A stretch of DNA of 24,969 nucleotides, taken from assembly GCA_016880395.1 (NCBI GenBank), contig JAEHDN010000224.1, forward strand, positions 1 through 24,969, written 5' to 3'. Made by a program: the position numbers and the translations under genes. This DNA is from Candidatus Eiseniibacteriota bacterium. Its GTDB lineage: Bacteria > Eisenbacteria > RBG-16-71-46 > SZUA-252. Position 1 is the first letter of the stretch. Each line of letters begins with the position of its first letter. Under the pieces are notes generated by a model. It searched no databases, was not told where the DNA came from, and saw nothing but the letters and a program-made list of their open reading frames with translations. Below, one piece after another: positions 1 through 6,327 of the stretch.

Positions 1-340
1 CTCCGAGCTTGGGCGCGGGGGATGGCGCGGCCTGAGGTGCTTGCGCGCCGCCGGCGGACGCCTGCGCCGCGGTGGGCGCAGGAGCGGCCGAGGCCGACTC
101 GCCCGGTGCGAGGATCTGGCCGAGCGGATCGCCGACCTGGGCCACGGCCCCCTCGGGCACAACGATCTGCCCGAGCGTGCCGGCCGAGGGGGCCGGCAGC
201 TCGATGTTGATCTTGTCGGTGATGATCTCGACGATCGGCTCGTCCTTCGCGATCGGATCCCCGACCTTCTTCAGCCACTTCCCAATCGTGCCCTCGACCA
301 CGCTCTCACCGAGCTGGGGCACTACGATCGTGACCGGCAT
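1..340 (-). CDS. Dihydrolipoamide acyltransferase (E2), N-terminal part, cut by window edge
   Basis: This is the E2 core subunit of a 2-oxoacid dehydrogenase complex, which carries acyl groups on a swinging lipoyl arm and transfers them to CoA. Only about 113 residues are visible. Residues 1-78 form a lipoyl domain with the family start VPQLGESVVEGTI and the lipoylation motif around TDKINIE, where Lys43 is the lipoyl-lysine. After it comes an Ala/Pro-rich flexible linker (about 80-113). The peripheral-subunit-binding and catalytic domains lie outside the window. The ATG at 338-340 follows a GGAGG-type ribosome-binding site. The gene lies 30 nt downstream of the E1beta stop, so it is in the same operon. 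The DKI tripeptide (often DKV or DKA) and the BCKDH-like E1alpha suggest branched-chain substrates, but 2-oxoglutarate or pyruvate cannot be excluded from this fragment. Confidence 0.93.
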   Translation of the reverse strand, partial: MPVTIVVPQLGESVVEGTIGKWLKKVGDPIAKDEPIVEIITDKINIELPAPSAGTLGQIVVPEGAVAQVGDPLGQILAPGESASAAPAPTAAQASAGGAQAPQAAPSPAPKLG

Positions 341-370
341 CCCTTCCTCCCGTGCGGGCCCGCGGCCCGC

Positions 371-1402
371 CTAGTACGCGACCGTGTCGCGGATCGCCTG
401 GGCGATCCGGTTGGCATCGGGCAGATATTGGTCGGCGAGCACCGGAGCGAACGGCTCCTGCGGCGCGTCGGGCGGCGAGACGCGGCGGACGGGCGCGTCG
501 AGGAAGCTGAATCCATCCTCGGCGATCATGGCGCCGATCTCGGCACCCACGCCCATCGTGCGCGAGCTCTCGTAGACCACGACGGCGCGCGCCGTCTTCT
601 CCACCGACGCGAGGATCGTCTCCTTGTCGTAGGGGGCGAGCGTCCGGAGGTCGATCACCTCGACCTCGATCCCTTCCGCCGCGAGCTTCTCCGCCGCTTC
701 GAGCGAGCGCTGGAGCATGAGCGCGTAGGAGACCACGGTGACGTGGCTTCCCTCGCGCACGACGGACGCCTTGCCGAGCGGCACCGTGTAGTCGTGCTGC
801 GGCACTGGGCCCTTCACCGTCCGGTAGAGCCGCTTGTGCTCGTAGTAGAGGACCGGGTTCTGGCCGCGAAAGGCGGACTTGAGGAGCCCCTTCGCGTCAT
901 ACGGATTCGACGGCGCGACGACCACGAGCCCCGGCGCGTGCATGAACCACGAGGCGTTGAACTGCGAGTGGAAGAGGCCGCCGCCGACGGCGGCGCCGCA
1001 GCAGCAGCGGATCACCATCGGGCAGGTGAACATCCCGCCGGAGCGGTAGCGCATCTTGGCCGCGTGCTCCACGATGCCGTCCACCGCGAGGGAGATGAAG
1101 TCGTCGAACTGGATCTCGGGGGAGGGGATCAGGCCGACGATGGCCGCTCCCACCATGCCCTGGACCAGGAAGTTCTCGGAGATCGGGCTGTCGATGACGC
1201 GCAGGGGGCCGAACTTCTCGTAGAGCCCGCGCGTCGCCTTGAACACGCCTCCGTAGCTCGCAATGTCCTCTCCGATGAGGAAGATGCGCTCGTCGCGCTC
1301 CATCTCCTCGTGGAGGCCCTGGGTGATGGCCTCGATCAGCGTCATCGTCTTCACGTCGGGCGCGGCCGCCGGGGGGGCCGTCGTGGGTTCCATGGTCTTC
1401 AT
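371..1402 (-). CDS. 2-oxoacid dehydrogenase E1 component, beta subunit
   Basis: This is the beta chain of the thiamine-diphosphate-dependent E1 heterotetramer, which decarboxylates 2-oxoacids and acylates the lipoyl group of E2. It is 343 residues long, a normal length, after a 20-residue Pro/Ala-rich leader. Visible family landmarks are GED (44-46), the SEN motif with the conserved Glu76 that activates ThDP, SGGMFTCP, the HSQ motif with His145, and YDAKGLL. The ATG overlaps the thioesterase stop as ATGA, and a GGGGAG ribosome-binding site lies about 12 nt upstream. An internal ATG is the fourth codon. One oddity is the stretch before HSQ, which reads RCCCGAAVGGG, with three consecutive cysteines where relatives have residues such as APY or SPW. 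E1alpha and E2 lie on either side in the same operon. Confidence 0.95.
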   Translation of the reverse strand: MKTMEPTTAPPAAAPDVKTMTLIEAITQGLHEEMERDERIFLIGEDIASYGGVFKATRGLYEKFGPLRVIDSPISENFLVQGMVGAAIVGLIPSPEIQFDDFISLAVDGIVEHAAKMRYRSGGMFTCPMVIRCCCGAAVGGGLFHSQFNASWFMHAPGLVVVAPSNPYDAKGLLKSAFRGQNPVLYYEHKRLYRTVKGPVPQHDYTVPLGKASVVREGSHVTVVSYALMLQRSLEAAEKLAAEGIEVEVIDLRTLAPYDKETILASVEKTARAVVVYESSRTMGVGAEIGAMIAEDGFSFLDAPVRRVSPPDAPQEPFAPVLADQYLPDANRIAQAIRDTVAY

Positions 1403-1860
1403 CGAGGCGATCTCTCCCCTTTCGGCGTGGTTCGGTCGCGTTCACTCAGGCGAGCCGCGCGGCGCTTCTCGGCGTCGCGGGCCTCGCGGTGCTCATCCTC
1501 GGTTTCGAGGAGCAGCGGCGGCACTGGCCTCGGCCTGCCCTTCGCGTCGATCGCGACGAACGTGAGGTAGGCGGTGCTCGTCTGCCGACGCTCCCCGCTC
1601 AACAGGTCCTCGCTCTGCACGTCGACCCGGATCTCCATCGAGGTCCGGCCGGCGTAGGTCATCCGCCCCGTGATCACGGCCAGCTGCCCGACCCGGATCG
1701 GAGCCAGGAACGAGACCTGGTCGATGGAGGCCGTCACGGCTTCCGACCGGCAGTGCCGATGGGCCACCACCGCGGCCGCGAGATCGATCCAGTGGAGGAC
1801 CATCCCGCCCAGCACGTTCCCGAGCGTGTTCGCGTCGTTCGGGAGGACGAGCTGCACCAT
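1399..1860 (-). CDS. Acyl-CoA thioesterase, hot-dog fold (YciA/YkhA-type)
   Basis: This is a single hot-dog-fold acyl-CoA hydrolase of 153 residues that cleaves acyl-CoA to free acid and CoA. The N-terminal family signature LPNDANTLGNVLGG is followed by HWIDLAAA, where Asp26 is the expected catalytic acid. The motif VSFLAPIRVGQ and a hydrophobic strand near residues 98-105 complete the fold. The last 35 residues are a charged tail. It lies 37 nt after the E1alpha stop and overlaps the E1beta start by 4 nt, so it sits inside a 2-oxoacid dehydrogenase operon. It could hydrolyse the branched-chain or other acyl-CoA made by the complex (inference). The ATG at 1858-1860 has no clear ribosome-binding site. 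The open frame continues upstream to a CTG at 1894-1896 and reads APRESRVDM there, which resembles the usual start of this family, so the true start may be further upstream and non-ATG. Confidence 0.9.
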   Translation of the reverse strand: MVQLVLPNDANTLGNVLGGMVLHWIDLAAAVVAHRHCRSEAVTASIDQVSFLAPIRVGQLAVITGRMTYAGRTSMEIRVDVQSEDLLSGERRQTSTAYLTFVAIDAKGRPRPVPPLLLETEDEHREARDAEKRRAARLSERDRTTPKGERSPR

Positions 1861-1897
1861 GTCGACCCGCGACTCGCGCGGGGCCTTGCCGGACAGG

Positions 1898-2866
1898 CTA
1901 CGCGAGCGGGGCGTAGACGTCTTCCATGAGCGAGGACGGATCCGGGTGCGGGCTCTTCTCCGCGAACTCGATGGCCTCCTCGATCTCCCGCTCGATCTTC
2001 TGGAGCGTCGACTGCTTGTACGCCTCGTCGATGATGCCGCGCTCCATTAGGACCCGCTCGAACCGCGGAACCGGGTCCTTCTTCTTCCAAGCTTCCAGCT
2101 CCTCCTGGGTCCGGTAGTTGGCCGGGTCGATCTCCGAGTGGCCGTACCACCGGTAGGTCTTCATCTCGATCAGCGTGGGGCCGTCCCCGCGCCGCGCGCG
2201 GCGGATGGCCTCCTGCGACGTCTCGTAGGTCTGGATCATGTCGTTCCCGTCGATCGTCACGCCGGGGAAACCGTAGGCGCGCGCTCGCTCGGACAGATTG
2301 TCGACCGGCACGCCGAGGCGCTTGGGGACCGACTCGGCCCAGAGGTTGTCCTGCACCACGAACACGCACGCGAGCTTGTGGACGCCGGCGAAGTTGAGCG
2401 CCTCGTGCCAGACGCCGTTCGAGGTGGCTCCCTCGCCCACGAACGCGATGGTGACGTTGTCCTTCTTCTGGATCTTCCAGGCGAGCGCGCATCCGGTCAC
2501 GATCACGGTCTGGGCCGCGATCGTCGACGCCGGCGTGATGATCCCGGCCGGCTTCCACCCGTAGTGGCACGGGTGCGACTTGCCCTTGTCGGGGCTGTCC
2601 TGGCGCGCGAAGAGCTGCGCCATGAGGTAGCGGATCGGCATCCCCTTCGTGATCACGGCGCCGATCTCGCGGTGCTGGATGCCGATCACGTCGTCGGGGC
2701 GAAGGCCGTAGCAGGGTCCGACCACGGTGGCCTCCTGGCCGACCGCGCTGAAATAGGTGCCGTGGAAGCGTCCCTGCTTGAACAGCCGTCGGCAGCGCTC
2801 GTCCACCTGCCGCACGAGGTTGGCATAGTAGTAGAGGCCTCTCAGCTCATCGTTGGAAACGGGCAT
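1898..2866 (-). CDS. 2-oxoacid dehydrogenase E1 component, alpha subunit (branched-chain type)
   Basis: This is the ThDP-binding alpha chain of the E1 decarboxylase, 322 residues long. The region PCHYGWKPAG (99-108) matches the HYG loop of branched-chain E1alpha. The ThDP/Mg motif runs from GEG (144-146) to DN (173-174), and GEG rather than GDG is what animal BCKDH E1alpha carries. HEALNFAGVHKL and RYWYGHSE-like segments (here YRWYGHSEIDPANYR) are also family features. The ATG at 2864-2866 has GGAGG 4 nt upstream. It is the first gene of the minus-strand operon, ahead of the thioesterase, E1beta and E2. The substrate is inferred as branched-chain 2-oxoacids from the GEG/HYG features; an acetoin or pyruvate dehydrogenase is the main alternative. 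No E3 gene is visible. Confidence 0.94.
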   Translation of the reverse strand: MPVSNDELRGLYYYANLVRQVDERCRRLFKQGRFHGTYFSAVGQEATVVGPCYGLRPDDVIGIQHREIGAVITKGMPIRYLMAQLFARQDSPDKGKSHPCHYGWKPAGIITPASTIAAQTVIVTGCALAWKIQKKDNVTIAFVGEGATSNGVWHEALNFAGVHKLACVFVVQDNLWAESVPKRLGVPVDNLSERARAYGFPGVTIDGNDMIQTYETSQEAIRRARRGDGPTLIEMKTYRWYGHSEIDPANYRTQEELEAWKKKDPVPRFERVLMERGIIDEAYKQSTLQKIEREIEEAIEFAEKSPHPDPSSLMEDVYAPLA

Positions 2867-2933
2867 GCATCCTCCATGTCCGAAGCTCGGTCCGAGCGCC
2901 GGATGCCGTGGTGCCGGGACGTGTTAGGCCGCG

Positions 2934-2942
2934 ACGATATCA
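2934..2942 (-). promoter_or_regulatory. Possible extended -10 promoter for the E1alpha operon
   Basis: On the minus strand there is TG-A-TATCGT, an extended -10-like element (4 of 6 matches to TATAAT plus the upstream TG), about 70 nt before the E1alpha start. No convincing -35 is visible. This is the best candidate in the 2867-3108 divergent gap but remains weak. Confidence 0.25.
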
Positions 2943-3054
2943 GAAGTTCGGGCCTCGCGCCACCGGGCCGGCCGCACCGCCCCGCGCTGGAAGGCGTCGA
3001 AGCGGGTAGGGCCCGTCCGGCCGGAATTGCGCCCGCGAGCCCCGCCGCTCCCTT

Positions 3055-3063
3055 TGTTATGAT
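3055..3063 (+). promoter_or_regulatory. Extended -10 promoter for mrp
   Basis: The sequence TG-T-TATGAT at 3055-3063 is a TG-extended -10 with 5 of 6 matches to TATAAT. There is no good -35 at 17 nt, which is normal for extended -10 promoters. The predicted start lies near 3070, giving a leader of about 40 nt that contains the mrp ribosome-binding site. Confidence 0.5.
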
Positions 3064-3097
3064 TCGCGACTCGGCCCCAGGGATGATCCCACGCGTC

Positions 3098-3103
3098 AGG
3101 AGG
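3098..3103 (+). promoter_or_regulatory. Ribosome-binding site that fixes the mrp start
   Basis: AGGAGG at 3098-3103 is 5 nt before TTG 3109. The longer frame would begin at GTG 3103-3105, which overlaps this site and could not use it, so the TTG is the likely start. Confidence 0.7.
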
Positions 3104-3108
3104 TGCTC

Positions 3109-4191
3109 TTGAGCGCAGTCACGATCCGCGAACCCCAAGTCTTGGATGCGCTTCGGAGCGTGATGGACCCCGACCTCCACCGCGACATCGTGAGCCTCGG
3201 CTTCATCCGCAACCTCGTGATCGAAGGGGACGTCGTCTCCTTCGACGTGAACCTCACGACCCCGGCCTGCCCGGTGAAGGATCGCCTGCGCGAGCAGTCG
3301 CGGCAGGCGGTCCTCCAGGGCGTGCCCGGGGTCCGGGATGTCCGCGTGACCATGACCGCCGAGGTCCGCCGTCCCCAGGCTCCGGACACCTCCGCCCTCA
3401 AGACCGTGCGGAACATCGTCGCGGTGGGAAGTGGGAAGGGGGGCGTCGGCAAGTCGACCGTGGCCGCCAACATCGCCGTCGGCCTCGCGCGCACCGGCGC
3501 GCGCGTCGGACTCCTCGACGCCGACATCTACGGCCCCAGCATCCCGATCCTCATGCGCGCAGGACGGCCGGCCGAGCCGAGGGAGCACGGGATCGAGCCG
3601 GGCGAGGCCTACGGGGTGAAGCTCATGTCGATGGGGTACCTGACCCCGGGCGATCAGCCGCTCATCTGGCGCGGGCCCATGGCGCACAAGGCGCTCCAGC
3701 AGAGCCTGCTCGGCGTGAACTGGGGGGAGCTGGACTATCTCATCGTGGACCTGCCGCCCGGCACCGGCGACGTGCACCTGACACTCGTCCAGACCGTGCC
3801 CGTCACGGGCGCGGTGATCGTCTCCACGCCCCAGGACGTCGGGCTCCAGATCTCCATGAAGACGCTCCGCATGTTCCAGCAGACCAAGGTTCCGGTGCTC
3901 GGCATCGTGGAGAACATGAGCACCTACGTCTGCCCGCACTGTGGCGGCCGCGACGACCTCTTCGGTCACGGTGGCGCGCGCGACGCGGCCACCTCGCTCG
4001 GCGTTCCGTTCCTGGGCGAGATCCCGCTCGACGCCGCGATTCGCCGCTACTCGGACGATGGACGTCCCGTGATCCTCGCCGAGCCGGAGTCGCCGTCGGG
4101 CGCCGCATTCGGCGCGATCACGGGGCGGCTGGCGCAGCAGGTGAGCATCCAGGCCTTCAAGCACATTGCGCTCACGATCGTGGAGGAGTGA
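3109..4191 (+). CDS. mrp: Mrp/NBP35-family Fe-S cluster carrier ATPase
   Basis: This is a cytoplasmic P-loop ATPase that binds and delivers iron-sulfur clusters to apoproteins, 360 residues from the TTG start. Residues 5-85 are a MIP18/DUF59 domain containing TTPACPVKDRL. The deviant Walker A GSGKGGVGKST starts at Gly107 and is followed by LLDADIYGPS and the Walker B region LIVDLPPGTGD. The cluster-binding CPHC is at 275-278. This is the standard domain order and length for bacterial Mrp. It is probably co-transcribed with the DUF971 gene, whose GTG start follows after 1 nt. Its extended -10 promoter and AGGAGG site lie just upstream. Confidence 0.95.
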   Translation: MSAVTIREPQVLDALRSVMDPDLHRDIVSLGFIRNLVIEGDVVSFDVNLTTPACPVKDRLREQSRQAVLQGVPGVRDVRVTMTAEVRRPQAPDTSALKTVRNIVAVGSGKGGVGKSTVAANIAVGLARTGARVGLLDADIYGPSIPILMRAGRPAEPREHGIEPGEAYGVKLMSMGYLTPGDQPLIWRGPMAHKALQQSLLGVNWGELDYLIVDLPPGTGDVHLTLVQTVPVTGAVIVSTPQDVGLQISMKTLRMFQQTKVPVLGIVENMSTYVCPHCGGRDDLFGHGGARDAATSLGVPFLGEIPLDAAIRRYSDDGRPVILAEPESPSGAAFGAITGRLAQQVSIQAFKHIALTIVEE

Positions 4192-4192
4192 C

Positions 4193-4531
4193 GTGACCGT
4201 GCTCTCGCCCGACGCGACGACTCCCGTCGAGATCCGCAAGAAGGGAGGCGAGCGGCTGACCATCCGCTGGGCGGACGGACACGAGAGCGTCTACCTCGCG
4301 CGCGCGCTCAGGGGTCGCTGCCCGTGCGCCCAGTGCGTGAGCGAGACGACGGGCGCGAGACTCGTGGCCGAAGGGCACGTCCGCCCCGACGTCGCGATCG
4401 CGGCCGCCCGCCCGATCGGGAACTACGCGCTCCACTTCGACTGGAGCGACGGCCACACGACCGGCATCTACGGCTTCGACTACTTGAGGCGGATCTGCCC
4501 CTGCGCCGCGTGTGCGGGAGCGGACGCCTAG
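4193..4531 (+). CDS. DUF971 (GBBH-like N-terminal domain) protein
   Basis: This is a small protein of 112 residues that consists of the DUF971 domain, also found at the N-terminus of gamma-butyrobetaine hydroxylases. It has two cysteine clusters, CPCAQC (43-48) and CPCAAC (102-107), which fit metal binding, and the aromatic signature FDWSDGHTTGIYGFDYLR. The GTG at 4193-4195 was chosen because GGAGGAG ends 4 nt upstream at the end of mrp; a longer frame from 4166 would overlap mrp with no ribosome-binding site. DUF971 genes and domains are frequently associated with Mrp, so a role in Fe-S or metal handling is likely. The molecular function is unknown. Confidence 0.88.
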   Translation: MTVLSPDATTPVEIRKKGGERLTIRWADGHESVYLARALRGRCPCAQCVSETTGARLVAEGHVRPDVAIAAARPIGNYALHFDWSDGHTTGIYGFDYLRRICPCAACAGADA

Positions 4532-4631
4532 CGCCGCGCACGCGGAGGAGACGGTCGCGGCGGAGCCCGCCTCTCGGACTCCGGCCGCGTCACACTCCGC
4601 GGGGAACGGCTGGCCCCGCTCCGCATCGGTC

Positions 4632-5105
4632 CTAGTACCGCGACACGGTGGTGTCGGTCGTGGCCCCCATCTCCGCGGCCAGCTGCTCGTGCTCCGCACG
4701 AAGCCGGTCGTACTCGGCCTTCAGCCGCTCGTGCTCCGCCCAGAGCGCGGCGTGGTCGCTCGCCTGATAGTTCTGAAGCTTGGCGTCGAGATCCGACATC
4801 GCCTGCCGGAATTGCATGAGCGCCTGCTCGTGCGCCTCGAGGCGCGCGAGACGACCCGACATCCCCGTTGTATCCGGATGCGCACCGGTCGCGGGGGGAG
4901 CCGTCATGACCGCCCTGAGCTGCGAATCGGCCGTCTCCCAGGTCTGGAGATCTGAGTTCCAGGCTTGATGGTTCTGAGTCATCTCGGTGCGCTGCTGGGT
5001 CATCTCCGTGGTTTCCCGCTTGGCGCATCCAGTGGTCATTCCGACGCCCATGGCGACGGTCAGGGTCAACCCGCACAGGAGCGGAACGATCGTGGCACCC
5101 CTCAT
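4632..5105 (-). CDS. Putative coiled-coil lipoprotein or exported protein, function unknown
   Basis: I do not recognise the family. The 157-residue product has an N-terminal hydrophobic export signal (5-22) and Cys27 in the context MTTGC, a weak lipobox because position -3 is Thr. The mature part is polar, rich in Gln, Glu, Thr and Ala, and residues 30-60 and 85-145 look like alpha-helical coiled coil (for example HAALWAEHERLKAEYDRLRA). This resembles small envelope lipoproteins or periplasmic helical proteins in general architecture only. The ATG at 5103-5105 follows AGGAGG. The gene is monocistronic, convergent with DUF971 and divergent from the MetE-like operon. A sigma-54-type promoter match lies about 90 nt upstream. 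Confidence 0.75.
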   Translation of the reverse strand: MRGATIVPLLCGLTLTVAMGVGMTTGCAKRETTEMTQQRTEMTQNHQAWNSDLQTWETADSQLRAVMTAPPATGAHPDTTGMSGRLARLEAHEQALMQFRQAMSDLDAKLQNYQASDHAALWAEHERLKAEYDRLRAEHEQLAAEMGATTDTTVSRY

Positions 5106-5192
5106 GGCCCAATCCTCCTTGACGTGGCGAGCGGCGCAGAGCCGCCCGGTTCTGGTCGGCGCCGGTAGCGGCGCGCAAAGGCAGGGTTACCG

Positions 5193-5208
5193 AGCAACTT
5201 GTCTGCCA
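5193..5208 (-). promoter_or_regulatory. Sigma-54 (-24/-12) promoter candidate for the lipoprotein gene
   Basis: Read on the minus strand from 5208 to 5193 the sequence is TGGCAGACAAGTTGCT. It matches the RpoN consensus TGGCAC-N5-TTGCW with the invariant GG and GC separated by exactly 10 nt. Transcription would start near 5182, giving a leader of about 77 nt before the AGGAGG and ATG of the lipoprotein gene. An activator site is not identified. Confidence 0.5.
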
Positions 5209-5294
5209 CGCTGGGACATGACGAGCGCCGCTCACGCCGAAAGGAGTTGCGGGGCCGCATTGAATCCGTCCACCCAGCGACGCTCCTCCTGTAT

Positions 5295-5300
5295 TACAAT
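5295..5300 (+). promoter_or_regulatory. Possible -10 box for the MetE-like/exporter operon
   Basis: TACAAT (5 of 6 matches to TATAAT) lies about 40 nt before the GTG start at 5342. No convincing -35 is found at 16-18 nt; TTGAAT at 5260-5265 is too far away (29 nt). Confidence 0.35.
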
Positions 5301-5341
5301 CCCCTGCTTCCCACCGTGAATCGCACAATCGAGGAGGGCGC

Positions 5342-6325
5342 GTGAAGATCGAGACGACGCTCGCCGGCAGCTATCCCAAGCTGCCGACCGAGGCGGGCGA
5401 AATGAATCTGAGGGTGACCAGGAACCGCCGCGACCAGGGCAAGGCCACCGACCGGGATGTCGAGGAGGCGGTGCGCGAGACCACGCGGAGGATCCTCCGC
5501 ATCCAGGAGCGGGCCGGCGTCGACATCCCGGTGGACGGGTCGGCGGCGTGGGACGACGCCCAGACCTACGTCGCGCGCGCGCTCGGCGGCTTCGCTATCG
5601 AGGGGCTGATCCGCTACCTCGACACCAATACGTACTACCGCCAGCCGGCCATCACGAGCCGGATCGAATGGCAGCGCCCCGCCACCGTCGAGGACTTCCG
5701 CGCGGCCCAGTCGATGTCGGAGCGTCCGGTGAAGGCGTTCCTCCCGGGCCCCTACTCGCTCTATCGCTTCTCGCGCGACCGGCACTACGGCGGCGCGAAG
5801 GAAGCGCTGGCCGATCTCGGCGCGGCGCTCGGCCGCGAGGCCACGGCCCTCGAGGAGGCGGGAGCGCGCTGGATCCACTTCGAGGAGCCGTGGATCGGCA
5901 AGGCCAAGAGCGACGAGGCGCCTCTCATCCGGGCCGCGCTCGAGCCGCTCCTCGCGGGGCGCAAGGCCCGCACCGTGCTCCACGTGCCGTTCGGCGCGCC
6001 CACGGCGGTGTTCGACACGCTCCGCGATCTCTCCTGGTCGGTGATCGGGCTCGATCTGCGCGAGGCGCCGGCCGGTTGGGACCTCCTGCCTCGCGTGCCC
6101 GAGGGGCGCGCCGTGGCGCTCGGCTTGATCGAGGCGCGCAACACCCGCCTCGAGGATGCGGCCGACGTCGCCCGCGAGGTCGCCCGCGCGCGCGCGGCGC
6201 GGCCCGATCTGGAATTCCAGCTCAGCACCACGGCCAGCCTCGAATACCTCCCCGCGGATCGTGCGGAGGCCAAGGTGGCCCGACTCGTCGAGGCGGCGCG
6301 CATCGCCTCGCGGAACGGAGGATGA
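5342..6325 (+). CDS. MetE-like single-barrel protein lacking the zinc site
   Basis: This is a 327-residue homologue of the catalytic barrel of cobalamin-independent methionine synthase. It keeps family features such as TTLAGSYPKLP at the start, RPVKAFLPGPYS and WIHFEEPWIG. The zinc ligand positions are degraded: HVP (His214, Pro216) replaces HxC, Asp238 replaces Glu, and Ala298 replaces the last Cys. It is therefore unlikely to bind zinc and activate homocysteine by itself. GTG 5342 has GAGGAGGG upstream. The next gene is a related protein with all ligands intact, separated by only 2 nt, so the two may work as a heterodimer like the two halves of MetE (inference). A standalone non-catalytic paralogue is the alternative. 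Confidence 0.82.
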   Translation: MKIETTLAGSYPKLPTEAGEMNLRVTRNRRDQGKATDRDVEEAVRETTRRILRIQERAGVDIPVDGSAAWDDAQTYVARALGGFAIEGLIRYLDTNTYYRQPAITSRIEWQRPATVEDFRAAQSMSERPVKAFLPGPYSLYRFSRDRHYGGAKEALADLGAALGREATALEEAGARWIHFEEPWIGKAKSDEAPLIRAALEPLLAGRKARTVLHVPFGAPTAVFDTLRDLSWSVIGLDLREAPAGWDLLPRVPEGRAVALGLIEARNTRLEDAADVAREVARARAARPDLEFQLSTTASLEYLPADRAEAKVARLVEAARIASRNGG

Positions 6326-6327
6326 CG

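Noticed and set aside
2423..2440. GEG instead of GDG in the ThDP motif of E1alpha as a possible defect.
   Set aside because: Branched-chain E1alpha subunits normally carry GEG, and the following Asn174 is kept, so it is informative about subtype rather than a defect.
2842..4263. A 473-codon minus-strand frame opposite mrp.
   Set aside because: mrp is unambiguous on the plus strand; the antisense product has no recognisable domain.
4599..4619. Hairpin GCGGGG/CCCCGC with a 9-nt loop between DUF971 and the lipoprotein gene, considered as a terminator.
   Set aside because: Only 6 bp, with no T tract on either strand.
6322..6327. ATG 6322 as the start of the core MetE gene.
   Set aside because: It directly abuts the GGAGG site; ATG 6328 has the correct 6-nt spacing.
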